Assembly: GCA_963680875.1 (NCBI GenBank)
Contig: OY804575.1
Location: 27,921,494 to 27,985,493, forward strand
Direction of reading: 5' to 3'
DNA length: 64,000 nt
Source of the DNA: Bathymodiolus brooksi
Lineage: Eukaryota; Mollusca; Bivalvia; Mytilida; Modiolidae
Under the pieces are notes generated by a model. That model was not told the origin of the DNA and did not search any database. It saw only the letters and a list, made by a program, of their open reading frames with translations. Shown here piece by piece: positions 22,076 to 34,640 of this stretch. Made by a program: the position numbers and the translations under genes. Positions within the stretch are counted from its first letter, which is position 1. Each line of letters begins with the position of its first letter.

Positions 22076-25000
22076 CAAGAACATCATTTGTTAATGGACA
22101 AAAATAAATTTAATGCTGCATAACATCATTATGCTTTGCAAATTTAGAGATGTGGGGCGCACGTCCCACTACCACGTACATGGTCACAATCTCATAAAAA
22201 CGTTATAACACTCCCTGATCACAATTCAAATTTTCTTTTTTCCTTCTTTTCTTCATTCTACTAGTAAATTTCCTACAATCTACATGGGGTATTTCTGCAC
22301 GATAAACTCCTTTTACAGTTTTACTGTGTATAAAAGTGTCCAATTCATTTGTTGAGATATTTAATCTAATCTGAGACGCACGCGCGTGATAGACCATCCA
22401 ACTACCCATATGAAACACAGTAATCACGCATATTATCACGCTAATGACGGTTCAAATAACGTAAGTGGATCGCCATATAAAAAGAAACAAAAATCCAACA
22501 AATTTCTAATTTTAATTTTATATTGTGCTAGAAGTATATTGCTCATTCCGAAACACCAAGAACGGAAAATTACTTTCGGAATTTCTTTTGTTTATACAAC
22601 GAATCTAAGTAGTTCGAGTAGTTGACTTTTGACCTCAAGTCTGCCATAACTTACATGGGTTCGTTGCGTGTGTTCGATCACCGCTACCCATTTCAAGTGT
22701 TAAAATCTTAAGACACCAAGCCGATGTCATGGTTTACCTGTCAGTTCGTTGTAACTGTCAGGGTTTTCCTCGCTTAAGTCTATTAGTCACGATATAGGTG
22801 AACATTACAGCAAGTGACGAATGACTAGATATATAATGCAACCAATAAATAATAAATCCTACAGGTTAAAGGTGACGTCGGGACCGTGTTAACATTTTGC
22901 TCTCCGCGCGAAAAAGAGGAGTTGGTAGATGTGATCGGACTTTTTTTCCTCTGTAACATGACCCCAGCGATTACTTTTCTGTTGCTCATCAGACTTGCTG
23001 CAAGTTGTCTTGTACTAGCAAAGAATGTGGCTTTTCTCCGAATACAAGAGGGTCATTAACATAATCCGTCATATAACGGGTGTGTTTGATTGGTCCCGCA
23101 CAACCAGCTAACGAACCTTTCTAATGGGCAATACACCATGGAGCGTTGAAACTTGGTTCTATTTCTATACCCCGGGGTTCCTGTAGAGGAATTGTGACAA
23201 TGATGAAATACTGCTACTAGATATTTTCTTAAAATGTAGCTAAAAAAGAGGGGGCAAAATAAAGTACAAATGTATCTATACGACTAATTACAAGTTATTG
23301 AGATACAACACCTGATTTTTTTATTTGTTAATTGGTATAGTTAATGACATGGATTGTCAATATAACATTTCCATTCGGAAGTCTTTTGCTGTATATATCT
23401 GTAAATTATCCAAATAAAATACTGACACAAATTGTTTTCATTTGACGTGGGAGAATACAGTGTTTCCATGAACTGTGTAAAACTGTTAATTAATTTTGAA
23501 AATGACCCATTTACTGAAAAAATGCCATGTCTCATCATACGAACAGGTGTTTCTGTCTGGTGAAAATATTGTATAAATCTCATTTTAAGCACAAAGTAAC
23601 AATGAGATTTCCTTTAATAATTAGATATAGAACTAATTTGTCCAAAAGGATGATGTTGTCTCCCTAACAAGTTTACGTTTCTATGACAACAGCTAAATTA
23701 CAGGTGCGCAATCATTTCCCAGGTATTGTTACATGATGATGTAGTAAATTGTCCTCTGTGGTACATATCTAAATCAATTCTCACAAATCCATTTCTATTT
23801 GGTATAATCTTTGATTTTCTTGCTATTTATTTATGGATGTTATCAATGTTATCTCATGATTTTATTTTAAGTGGATTAAAAGAAAAAGAGAGGTGAGTGA
23901 AAATATATTACGATTTTTTTTCTCTCAATATTTTAGTGTACATTTATTTGAATGTTTTCTTGAAGACAAATAAAATTATTAAAAGAAAACAAAAATCACT
24001 ATTTGCTCATTTAAATAAATAATGATATTTTTGATTTGCTAAACAAAAATCCGGTTGGATTAAATTTGAGCACTACAAACAACAATACACACAGTAATAA
24101 AATGACAACATATGTGTAGTAGATATACAATACATACACAAAATGTAGTATAGTGTTGTATAATCTTAATCAGTTACATAAACTAGAATTCTACATAATT
24201 CTTGATAATTTATATAAAAAAAAAGGATAATATGTCTTCAGTATTGGCAAAGATGTTTAGTTTTGAACAAATGACACAGAAAATTTAAGACCGCCATGAT
24301 ATCTCAGACAAATGTTGCGCAATAGTCATAGATCTCTTGGTAATGTTCTATCATGTTTTTATATTTTGAAAGATTTTCTGGTAAAATTGGTTTGAGGAAC
24401 ATACTTTTAATGATTTAAATGACAGCAAGTTACTTTGAAATTGCACACAGTGTTGCAACATTGATAAAGTATAGGGTATCTGGACATGGAGTAATCATAG
24501 GTATGTCTGATATAACGGTTCTAACCAGAGTGGGTATAACATTGGTCGATTGATTGTCGTTTAACATTCAAGTGGGCTGTATATCAGCGATATTCACGAC
24601 AAGACCAAGTTAACAAACAATACGCATATGTCATGTAGATCCAAAGGTGGCACTGGGATGGGACTATGGGAGGACGTTTTGATTGTATAAAGTGAAAAGG
24701 GGAAATATTGGATAGGACCACACATGACAAACTGTTACTCAAGTAGCTATGAGCTGCTGTACGTTGTCTTTGACGTGTCCTTCTCCATATACCAGGTACT
24801 CTTTACCGTTTCGTTCTAAGGGCGAGTTGTGTATTTTATTAGTACCACACTATTAGTGGACCACCTTTTTGGAGGGGATGTACCCCGAAGAAGAGAAAAC
24901 TATGTCATATATCGATACCTCATGGTGGTCTCGTTGAGATGACAAACGAGTCCATGCTCTGACTAGAATGCTATTTATATTTACGGGACCATCGCTTTCT

Positions 25001-26190
25001 TCCGAAAACCTTTCCCAAGTTTACTCTACGTTAAATCGTGCTATAAGCCTAAAATAACTACAATGGTAGAACATTTTACCATCAGAAGTTTTTAGATTTT
25101 TTGCTATTTATAGCCCGTCATATTTCATCTATATTCACGAGGAGAACAAGTCTACAAACAATAATAAATTATGAAATAAAAGTTGATGTGATGGAAATAT
25201 GTACGCATTTTGAGATTGCTGCAAGGAAAAGGGGAAGATGAAAAATATGGTTTGAATGGTCACCAATGACCAGTTTCAACAAACACTGATTTTTCGTTAA
25301 GACCTGCTATAAGCCGTATTTTACGTGCAAGGAATAGAGTTTTATTCTCCATGTGCACTCTATATTAAATGACTTAATTCAATAATGTAAGTGGAAGAAA
25401 ATAATATCAATTGGAGCCAAATAATTTCCTCTCATTAACTCTGTTTTCTTCCCATTCCTTTCATTGACATGGTGGAAAAATATTGATATAGCGTCTAGTG
25501 CTTGTGTTCTCTTAATCCCGACCATTGATGATTTTTCTATCTTAAATAATATCATGGCATAATTAAGTTTACAAGTACGTATAAACGAACAATTACAATG
25601 CTATTGGGATACTCCTCCATATAAATGATTAATTACCCAACAGCTCTATATAGACCTAGGTCTATTCTCTTTAAATCTATATTTTTTTACTCAGAAACCA
25701 GTTATATAATACCAATCAAATCAAAGCATAATTAAATACCGGAACTAAGTACTAAATAGTCAATATATTTTAAAACTTCAATAAATCAGAAACGAATGCG
25801 AACGAGAAAAAAAGGGAAAATCACAAGAAAAGCATCAAACTAAACAAATACCGGTTTCTGTAAAAATATGACTTTACCTCTAGTTGTTTATGGGAGGTCT
25901 CATGTAAAATTTACGTTATTTATGCTTGTTTTCGCATAGTGGTGTCCAACACATATTGTGTTGTGTTTTTGTTTTGTTTTTCTTCGTCTTGTGTACCCTA
26001 TGTTGCTAGTTTCTCTGGATTGTCCATTTTTGATTGCACCTTCGGTATTCTCTAACGTTTATTTCAAGTACATTTTGTTCATTAGTTAAAATGTTTTTTT
26101 CAGACCGATTTGTATTTTGCCGTATTCAACACTTTGCATCCAAAATTCAATCTTCATAATGTGACTTATATAAAGAATGTATTTATTACT
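22076..26190. other. 4-kb stretch without a recognisable gene
   Basis: AT-rich and not obviously repetitive. Minus-strand frames at 22203-22439 and 23341-23592 look mildly protein-like but have no supporting homology, start context or splice pattern I can defend. Around 24545-24610 there is a weak reverse match to the SINE tail. This may be intergenic or intronic host DNA. Confidence 0.5.
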
Positions 26191-26194
26191 GAAA

Positions 26195-26640
26195 ACATCT
26201 TATGCAAATGGCAAAATAAAACAGAAAAGCATTAAACTTATGATTTATTATTTAGACTGGCGAAATTGTTTGGTCACGGCTGCATACAATTATTTCAAAA
26301 TTATTTGGGACTGCCAACAAATACTTGTACGCTGCAGTCCCATCAAAAGCACACAACTTGTGGCATGTAGTTCAATATCAAAGTTCAATCAACAAAAGCA
26401 CACAATTCGTGGCATGTAGTTCAATATTAAAGTTCAATCAACAAAAGCACACAACTCGTGGCATGTAGTTCAATATTAATTTTCAATCAACAAAAGCACA
26501 CAACTCGTGGCATGTAGTTCAATATTCAAGTTCAATCAACAAAAGCACACAACTCGTGGCATGGAGTTCAATATTAAAGTTCAATCAACAAAAGCACACA
26601 ACTTGTGTGGCATGGAGTTCAATATTAAAGATCAATAACA
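26195..26640. repeat. Repeat module with 49-bp array, copy 1
   Basis: A unique-looking leader (CTTATGCAAATGGCAAAATA ... GGACTGCCAACAAATACTTG) followed from 26348 by about six 49-bp units (AGCACACAACTCGTGGCATG ... CAATCAACAAA). A second copy with the same leader and array lies at 27575-28040, 1.39 kb downstream. Confidence 0.9.
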
Positions 26641-26814
26641 TTCAAGACACAGTTCAATATTTAGCACTTTAAATAATGTTCAATAATATGGAAATGTCTG
26701 AATTCTTTAAAATTATCGGGTCAAAGCACAATTATTTTCTCAAAGAAAGAAATTGAAGTAACATTGATAAAAACTTAAAATTGTTGCTAGAAATTTGTCA
26801 ATTGTTCTGCACAA

Positions 26815-27205
26815 ACTTTAAATTATATACTTGACCCTGGGAACAGAAGTCAAGTGAAAGTAAAATTAAATACTTGACCCTGGGAACAGAAATCAAGTGA
26901 AAGTAAATTTACAAAATTGGGTGCCGCGTTTGTGCCAACGAGAGTCATTTCAATGGTAACGCAACTTCACCAATTCATCATCGTCTTTTCCTTCAAGTTG
27001 AAGACATTCATTGGCAGCCGTGCAGGTAGTGTTCTGCACAAACTTTAAAATAAAATACTTGACCCTGGGAACAGAAGTCAAGTGAAGTAAATTTACAAAA
27101 TTAGATGCCGGTTTATGCCAATGCGAATCATTTCAATGGTAACGTAACTTCACCAATTCATCATCGTCTTTTCCTTCAAGTTGAAGACATTCATTGGTAG
27201 TGTGC
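26815..27205. repeat. Direct repeat pair of about 190 bp
   Basis: AAACTTTAAA...TACTTGACCCTGGGAACAGA ... TTCAAGTTGAAGACATTCAT occurs at about 26815-27020 and again at 27040-27205. Within the first copy the TACTTGACCCTGGGAACAGA phrase is itself doubled. It lies between the two 49-bp array modules. Confidence 0.85.
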
Positions 27206-27574
27206 AGGTAGCTTGTTGACCTTCAATTCACCACTCGCCAAACCTCTGAAAAAGAAAGCAAAGCCGCACCAGTCTGTGTCCCTTTTTACATGCAAAAACA
27301 ATTTCAACAATTTTGTGTGGGTGTGATGGGTTTTTGTCTGCAGATTGATTGTAAGCAATGTAGAAATACATGTTTTGCATGACCTCACCTTTCAGATGTC
27401 TTGAACGTAAAAGGGGAAGTTTTTTGCGACGCTAAGATTTATATACAATACGGGAGACAACTCTTCAGGCTTCCAGCCAATATAATTCAATAACCTATAT
27501 AAAGAACGACAACTCGAACAAAGACCGATATTTCTTCAATAAATTCATCTATTCATTTTAAGTGAATAGATGTG

Positions 27575-28040
27575 ATTATTGCTGAAAACATCTTATGCAA
27601 ATGGCAAAATAAAACAGAAAAGCATTAAACTTATGATTTATTATTTAAACTGGCGAAATTGTTTGGTCACGGCTGCATACAATTATTTCAAAATTGTTTG
27701 GGACTGCCAACACATACTTGTACGCTGCAGTCCCATCAAAAGCACACAACTTGTGGCATGTAGTTCAATATCAAAGTTCAATCAACAAAAGCACACAACT
27801 CGTGGCATGTAGTTCAATATTCAAGTTCAATCAACAAAAGCACACAACTCGTGGCATGGAGTTCAATATTAAAGTTCAATCAACAAAAGCACACAACTCG
27901 TGGCATGTAGTTCAATATTAAAGTTCAATCAACAAAAGCACACCACTCGTGGCATGGAGTTCAATATTAAAGTTCAATCAACAAAAGCACACAACTTGTG
28001 TTGCATGGAGTTCAATATTAAAGTTTAATAACATTCAACA
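27575..28040. repeat. Repeat module with 49-bp array, copy 2
   Basis: Same leader as 26195 and about six 49-bp units from 27741. The 3' side continues into AGTAAATTTACAAAATGGAT, related to phrases in the 26815-27205 direct repeats, so the modules and direct repeats probably belong to one larger duplicated unit. Confidence 0.9.
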
Positions 28041-28192
28041 CACAGTTCAAGTGAAAGTAAATTTACAAAATGGATGCCGTTTATGCCAATGGTCATGGTA
28101 TGGCAAACTCATTGCTAGGCCACGACCACTGTCACAAAGTGGGGGAGCGGCTCCAATAATAACAGCCGGACCAAACCAGTATAACCAATACT

Positions 28193-28330
28193 TCAATTTG
28201 GGTACACTTTTGCACCCGACAGTTTAAATGTTTCCAAGGCACCCTGCAAGGTGTTCAAAAATACCTGTTTTCCTAATGGGGAAAGATGGATACCATCCTC
28301 TGCCAAGTTGAGAACATAATAATTTTAAAT
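28193..28330 (-). pseudogene. Short SGNH-hydrolase-like C-terminal remnant
   Basis: A minus-strand frame reads LAEDGIHLSPLGKQVFLNTL and ends at a stop at 28193. The D-G-x-H-L block is the form of the Asp-x-x-His motif near the C-terminus of SGNH esterases, a domain carried by some invertebrate retroelement proteins. Only about 45 codons are recognisable and there is no N-terminal part. A diverged partial repeat of the same sequence (TACCTCTTTTCCTTATGGGG) follows near 28380. Assignment is tentative. Confidence 0.3.
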
Positions 28331-28708
28331 CTGGATATTTAACATATCCCACCACCCATTGTAACTGCTTCAAAAATACCTCTTTTCCTTATGGGGAAAT
28401 CGCTCTGTCAAGTTTCTCTTGAACGCCATGAAAGCTAGGATACACATGAACATGCATATATAAAACATCAGTGAAATACATAAATTAATGAAATAAACAA
28501 TACAGTATACATTATAAAACATACATAGGATAAACGGCAGAGAAAGTGTGATATTACGTGTGCATTATTTCTAACTTTTTCTGCCAAACACAAATATTTT
28601 CCAAGGTTATTTAACTCTTTGACATTATGAGCAGACAATAGTTGCACAAGTTTAATTGAAGATGGTCTTCACCAGTAATATGGTGTAATGTAAGCCTTTC
28701 TAATATTT

Positions 28709-30102
28709 ATACCCCCCGCAAACAAAGTTTGGGGGGGTATATAGGAATCACCCTGTCCGTCCGTCCGTCCGTCCATGTACCTTGTAAGCGCAACTAAACC
28801 GCTTATTGGATTTTTATGAAACTTTGCATATTTGTAGTACACTACCTGCAGATGTGCATGAAGGAATATGGTTGCTCTCCAAAATTTAAAAGGGGAGAAA
28901 ATTCAACTTATACTTTCACGAAAAGGGGGGGCATGCACCTTGTAAGCGCAACTCCTACTAAACTGCTTATTGAATTTTTATGAAACTTTACACAGTTGTA
29001 GTACACAACCTGCAGATGTGCATGAAGGAATACCGTTGCTGTCTAAAATTTAGAAGGGGAAATAATTCAACTTATACTTTCACGAAAAGGGGGGTCGTGT
29101 ACCTTGTAAGCGCAACTCCTCCTAAACGACTTATTAGATTTTTATGAAACTTTACATATTTGTAGTACACTACCTGCAGATGTGCATGAAGGAATATGGT
29201 TGCTGTCCAAAATTTAAAAGGCGAGATAATTCAACTAATACTTTCACGAAAAGGGGGGCATGTACCTTGTAAGCGCAACTCCTACTAAACTGCTTATTTA
29301 ATTTTTATGAAACTTTACACAGTTGTAGTACACAACCTGCAGATGTGCATGAAGGAATACTGTTGCTGTCTAAAATTTAGAAGGGAAGATAATTCAACTT
29401 ATACTTACACGAAAAGGGGGGTCGTGTACCTTGTAAGCGCAACTCCTCCTAAACGGCTTATTGGAGTTTTGTTAAGCTTTACACAGTTGTAGTACACTAC
29501 CTGCAGATATGCATGAAGGAATATGGTTGCTGTCCAAAATTTAAAAGGGGGGATAATTCAACTTATGCTTTCACGAAAAGGGGGGGGGGGGGCATGTACC
29601 TTGTAAGCGCAACTCCTACTAAACTGCTTATTTAATTTTTATGAAACTTTACACAGTTGTAGTACACAACCTGCAGATGTTCATGAAGGAATAACGTTGC
29701 TGTCTAAAATTTAGAAGGGGAGATAATTCACTTTATGCTTTCACGAAAAGGGGGGGGGGGGGGCATGTACCTTGTAAGCGCAACTCCTACTAAACTGCTT
29801 ATTTAATTTTTATGAAACTTTACACAGTTGTAGTACACAACCTGCAGATGTTCATGAAGGAATAACGTTGCTGTCTAAAATTTAGAAGGGGAGATAATTC
29901 AACTTATACTTTCACGAAAGGGGGGGGGGGGGGGGTCGTGTACTTGTGGAGACCCCTAGATGTATGTTCTTGGTTAGTTTATTTTGGAGATGGGATGTTG
30001 TCTCCTTGACATAACTCCATATCCGTTCATTTTTCATAGGTAACTTGCTAATATACATGTATTCCAAAGTTTGAACATCATAGTATTGCAAGCGGGGGGT
30101 AT
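28709..30102. mobile_element. TIR element with internal ~165-bp tandem array
   Basis: Starts ATACCCCCCGCAAACAAAG and ends GCAAGCGGGGGGTAT, giving imperfect terminal inverted repeats; the first 35 bp also form a hairpin. After CCGTCCGTCCGTCCGTC the interior has seven units of 157-171 bp, each starting with ACCTTGTAAGCGCAACT (28780, 28937, 29101, 29263, 29428, 29598, 29769). A G-tract ends each unit, with 7, 6, 6, 6, 13, 14 and 16 Gs from left to right. Two unit subtypes (GCATGTACC, GTCGTGTACC) alternate over the middle units. No transposase is encoded. Confidence 0.8.
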
Positions 30103-30730
30103 CAATCAGTGAGGTCACTCACAGTTCTAGTTTTTACAAACTAAAATAAAGTGATATTCATCTTCATGACAAACATTAGAAGTCCACTTTTCTTTCTATG
30201 TTATATAATCTTCCAGTTTCAATACTTACAACTGTGTGAGGACAGATGATATTTGCTAATGACTGTTTTATAAATATATTTAACAGGGCGATCTAGGTAA
30301 AACTGTCTTATGTATTGTATTATCTTTATGCTATGTGTAATAACTTGCATGTTTGTGTATGATATATGCATATGCATGTGTAGTCGGTATAAAAGCTCCT
30401 GAGAGCTTATGTTATTTGTTAGTGTATATAAACCCGACTTTAAATAAAGATTACTTACTTACTTTTTACTTACCCATATGGGTCATAAACAAATCAATAT
30501 AAGCCACCTTTTGATGCTTCATCATAAAATGTTACCATTTCACTTATAAATCTAGCTTCAACCCTGTCTCTAAATTGACATAAAAATACATTTACATTAT
30601 TTACACATTGGTTTTAACCAAACATCTTGGAATCCATACAAATATATCTCTTATATTGCATGCCCAATTAAATTTATCATTATATCTTAAACAACATTTC
30701 TCATACATATCTTGATAACAATTATACCAT
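30103..30730. other. Stretch without a gene
   Basis: A retroelement-like 3' end is likely at about 30380-30475 (GTGTATATAAACCCGACTTT then AAATAAAGATTACTTACTTA). Otherwise nothing recognised. Confidence 0.45.
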
Positions 30731-31237
30731 ATCACGGCTGGTAATCGGCACAAGCAGAACAGTTAGTTCTGCAAAGAAATTCGTGAGGATAACTTCCGGT
30801 TTTGGTGGAGGAGAGTTCACGAAGACGCTTCGCAAGGTATGTACATGTCAAATATTGAAATTTTCTTTTTTACTGCTCGAATATTGCAAAATCAGAGAAT
30901 GCTATGCTGTGGCGAATGCTTTCACGATTAGAAACATGTATAGTTTATTCTTGTATATGAAGTGTAACTCTTGTAAAATCAATCGTCCCACGAAAAACAT
31001 GACGAAAATTGTGACACTCTTACATTTCTAAGTTGTTCTTGACAAAGATGCAAGTTAAATTTTCAATATTTTTTCATCATAGGAGTTTAAATGTAATCGG
31101 GGATAAATTCCGATTCGTCAGAAGTAAATTTAAGTCTAGATAAATCTACAAACTGTCAATTTTCTCGTTTTCCTGCTTGAGGAGATCGGTTCTGATAGAG
31201 CACATTGCGAATGCATGAGGAGATTTGCTAGTTTTGG
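30731..31237 (+). repeat. 507-bp inverted repeat, left arm
   Basis: Starts ATCACGGCTGGTAATCGGCA and ends near GATTTGCTAGTTTTGG. It is the reverse complement, with about 95% identity by eye, of 32245-32750. It carries an inverted copy of part of exon 1, the splice donor and the first 400 bp of the intron of the candidate gene at 31896-32833. Confidence 0.95.
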
Positions 31238-31818
31238 TACGACACATGTAATCCACTGTATAATCACAAATTTTGTCTGTCTGGTAATAAATTCACGAAC
31301 TGATGCCCTTCTTCCCGTCGGGTTTTTAAAAGTATAAAAGTAATATTTCATTGTTCATGGGCTGTCCACCTAGATAGAAATATTTCATTTAAGAAATCAA
31401 TTCATAATTGTAACTGCGGTTTCCCATGATTTAACTTGTCATTATTGATCATTTGTTGTTTGTGACAACTTCCATTGCGTATTGGATACACAAGATTAAC
31501 TTCCCTTACATTGGAAAAAATTGAAAATGCACTGTAAGATAATTTTATAATCAAGAATAATTAAACTTAATGTGAATCATATCTTTATAATTTCTAATAC
31601 AAATGATACACTTTAAATTAAATATCATACAGTTGAGAATAATATTAATTTGTGGTTTGTTTTTCTATTATGTAGTGTACACACTTGTAAATAAAAAAAA
31701 GATCTCTGTTAGTAGTGGTTACAAGATGTAAAGCGTTTTACCGATTTTAAGGATATGTCCACAGTTTAATTGACATCTTGTGTTTAATTTATTCATGACT
31801 ACTAGCACTAAGTGACTG

Positions 31819-31824
31819 TTTATT
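31819..31824 (-). terminator. Poly(A) signal of the candidate two-exon gene
   Basis: AATAAA on the minus strand, 72 nt downstream of the predicted stop. In DNA this AT-rich such a hexamer can occur by chance. Confidence 0.3.
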
Positions 31825-31895
31825 TACGTTAAACCTATGTATGTGCTGAAATCATGTAATATTATAACTTGTGTAGATCTGCGTTGAAGTTTCCG

Positions 31896-32833
31896 TCATC
31901 TTTTAGTAAAAAGGTTGCGCCGAATAGATGTGTAAACCCGTTTGAAAGGATATAAATATTTTGAAATTGAAAGAGATTTTTTTAATAAACTTTGTGTCCT
32001 GATTGATGGGGATTTTAAATTTGGTGTACTGCTACTTGTTTTTGTTCGCTTCTTTGGCGGTGATACAGGAAATCTATATCGAAATGTTTTTTTGTAAAGA
32101 GTCGATGTCAGTCCCTTTTTCCTCTTTCCCTTGAATCCTGGCATCTCCTGAAAGTGGCCGTCAGAGAATAGTTTATTTTGATTAGAGTATTTATCAGTTT
32201 TGTGTTTAAAAGTGGCAATTTATCAATTTTGCAGAAAACAATTGCCAAAACTAGCAAATCTCCTCATGCATTCGCAATGTGCTCTATCAGAACCGATCTC
32301 CTCAAGCAGAAAACGAGAAAATTGACAGTTTGTAGATTTATCTAGACTTCAATTTACTTCTGACGAATCGGAATTTATCCCCGATTACATTTAGACTCCT
32401 ATGATGAAAAAATATTGAAAATTTATCTTGCATCTTTGTCAAGAAAAACTTAGAAATGTAAGAGTGTCACAATTTTCGTCATGTTTTTCGTGGGACGATT
32501 GATTTTGCGAGAGTTACACTTCATTTACAAGAATAAACTATACATGTTTCTAATCGTGAAAGCATTCGCCACAGCATAGCATTCTCTGATTTTGCAATAT
32601 TCGAGCAGTAAAAAAGAAAATTTCAATTTTTGACATGTACATACCTTGCGAAGCGTCTTCGTGAAATCTCCTCCACCAAAACCGGAAGTTATCCTCACGA
32701 ATTTCTTTGCAGAACCAACTGTTCTGCTTGTGCCGATTACCAGCCGTGATATACAATTTTCAGAAGTCAACAGTTTAAACCAGTATTTTATCATTCTACA
32801 ACATTGTGAGATCTGCCATTTGAGATCTGCCAT
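31896..32833 (-). CDS. Candidate two-exon gene, 146-residue very basic protein
   Basis: Not a recognised family. Exon 1 (32833-32645) starts at an ATG preceded directly by an in-frame TAA and ends CGCAAG|GTATGT. The intron (32644-32148, 497 nt) ends CACTTTCAG. Exon 2 (32147-31896) starts GAGATGCCAGG. Both junctions are phase 0, so the frame runs on for 146 codons. Exon 1 includes SAKKFVRITSGFGGGDFTKT. Exon 2 is rich in Lys, Arg, Ser and Pro, with an NLS-like PPKKRTKTSSS. AATAAA lies 72 nt after the stop. The first exon overlaps a short minisatellite that supplies its ATG. Exon 2 lies in the loop of a long inverted repeat and exon 1 largely in its right arm. It could be a host gene, a transposon accessory gene, or chance. 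Confidence 0.35.
32245..32750 (-). repeat. 507-bp inverted repeat, right arm
   Basis: Partner of 30731-31237; the loop between them is about 1 kb. Flanking bases beyond the arms show no convincing target duplication. Confidence 0.95.
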
Positions 32834-32878
32834 TTAGATCTGCCATTTGAGATCTGCCATTTAGATCTGCCATTTGAG
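32813..32878. repeat. Short minisatellite GATCTGCCATTT
   Basis: Five copies of GATCTGCCATTT alternating with and without GA, about a 30-bp period. On the minus strand each copy contains ATGGCAGATC, and one is the start of the candidate gene. Confidence 0.9.
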
Positions 32879-33688
32879 TCCAATTTGTGGGGAGGTAGAT
32901 TTTTTATTTTGTATATTTATGTGTCAGAAAACACAAGTGTTGATATTCATTTCTGAATAGTGATCAGAAATAGGTTTCACTCGAACACCGTTGATAGTTA
33001 TTATCACATGGTGTTGACAATATTATGGTTATTTTGAGATGTTCCCTACTTCTTGTAGCGATACCGAGATCGACACTTTTCATAAAATTTGCATTTCTCA
33101 GGGCATGGCATATTAACTTACAAATATCTCTTATTTCTTTAGGTCATATTTATTACTAGAATCATATTCTGAAGTCGATAGCATTTAGTTATACGCGTTA
33201 ATTTTTCGATCTCTGTGTTGGCTAACACTCACTTTCTCGTAGTCTGCTATTATTGACATTGGAACTCAGAGACGTAATTGCTGAACTTTGCTTTGACGAA
33301 TTGTATATTTATGTAAAATTGACATAATTATTTGTTTTATTATAATTGATGATATATTGTTACATGTTAAATAATAAGTTATATGGTTTTTCTGATTGGT
33401 TCGAGATTATTAGATTCGCTATTTCTTATTGATTATGATTTAGGCTTTGGCAATGCACAAGCCTGCACCATATTTTTGGTGCACGTATTTTCTGATGGTC
33501 AAAAATTTTCGATACGCTGTTTTGATTGATTAATAAATTTATATTCAATGTGCAAGCCTGCACTAGATTTTTGGTGCACTGCACAGGAATTTTAGAGCAA
33601 CTATAAATAGCAACATTATTTTTGCCCCTGATCTCCAGTTATACAAAAATATGAACTTCACTATTTAGTTTCCATTCAATTCAAATTT
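32879..33688. other. AT-rich stretch without a gene
   Basis: Contains a direct repeat of GCAAGCCTGCAC...TTTTTGGTGCAC at about 33460 and 33552. Otherwise nothing recognised. Confidence 0.5.
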
Positions 33689-34046
33689 AAAATGCCAATT
33701 CTTTAGAAATTCATGATCCTACATTACTAGTGAGGTTGTTTGTGGTCTTGTTAAACTATATAAAATACCAATTCTTTAGAAATTCATGACATACATTACT
33801 AGTGAACCTCACTAGTTAGTACCTGTCTTTTTTAGCTATCTTTAGAAATTTATGACATACATATACTAGTGAGGTTATTTGTTAGTACCTGTCTTGTTAA
33901 ACTATATATGTACAATACCCATTCTTTAGAAATTCAAGACATCCATTACTAGCGATGTTGTTAGTACCTGTCTTGTTTAACTATGTAAACTTACCATTTC
34001 TTTAGAAATTCAAGGCATACATTACCAGCGAGGTGCTAGTACTTGT
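33689..34046. repeat. Five irregular tandem units, 70-85 bp
   Basis: Each unit carries TTCTTTAGAAATTCA followed by GACATACATTACTAGTGAGG and GTTAGTACCTGTCTTG. A single unit recurs at the right edge of blocks A and B (about 37400 and 43580), so the array forms the ends of the duplicated block. Confidence 0.85.
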
Positions 34047-34640
34047 CTCACGGTATTTATCCATAACGGATGAACATCGACGTTACGCGATTCTTGGGGA
34101 ACAAGTAACGGATCCTTGGTAGATTTTTGAGATAAGTTGAAAAACCGGTCTCTTTATTTTTACGATTTAATACGATCAAAGATGTCTAGGAACTGTATAT
34201 TAAGTGTCACGGAACTCAGCTTTTATTACATTTGCCATTTCTACAAGATTTATCGCATCTATTCATACGCAGAAGCGGCATTTATAAAAACGATTGCAGT
34301 TTTCACCGCATCAACATATTGAAAAGACGTTTTCATCACATAGTTTGTCTTATGTCATCAATTTAACAGTATTCTGTTGTTTGATTATTAGTTAGAGTAT
34401 ATCTTGGATGTTCATTTCAATGCCATGACAAATATGAAAACCAATTAATGTATGATAAAATCAATAATGATGAAAAAATTTCATCTCGGCAAAGCAACGG
34501 ATCTTTATGATTGTGGAACTGCAACCTTCGGGATTGCCAAAGGAAATATTCAAAGCGTTCTTACACTGGTAATTAGGGACCCCCCGGAGGGGGGGGGGAG
34601 GGATAACAACCATACTTTTTACGAGGATGTACCACTGAAG

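Noticed and set aside
22203..22439. 78-codon minus frame with a protein-like middle (NELDTFIHSKTVKGVY)
   Set aside because: Could be a terminal exon, but there is no homology I recognise and the splice context is weak; not enough to call.
23341..23592. 83-codon minus frame starting with ATG near 23584
   Set aside because: Composition is plausible but nothing supports expression or family membership.
27191..27388. 65-codon minus frame ending VKRDTDWCGFAFFFRGLASG
   Set aside because: Lies within duplicated repeat sequence and matches no family I know.
31136..31351. 71-codon minus frame near the left inverted arm
   Set aside because: Overlaps the inverted repeat edge and has no support beyond being open.
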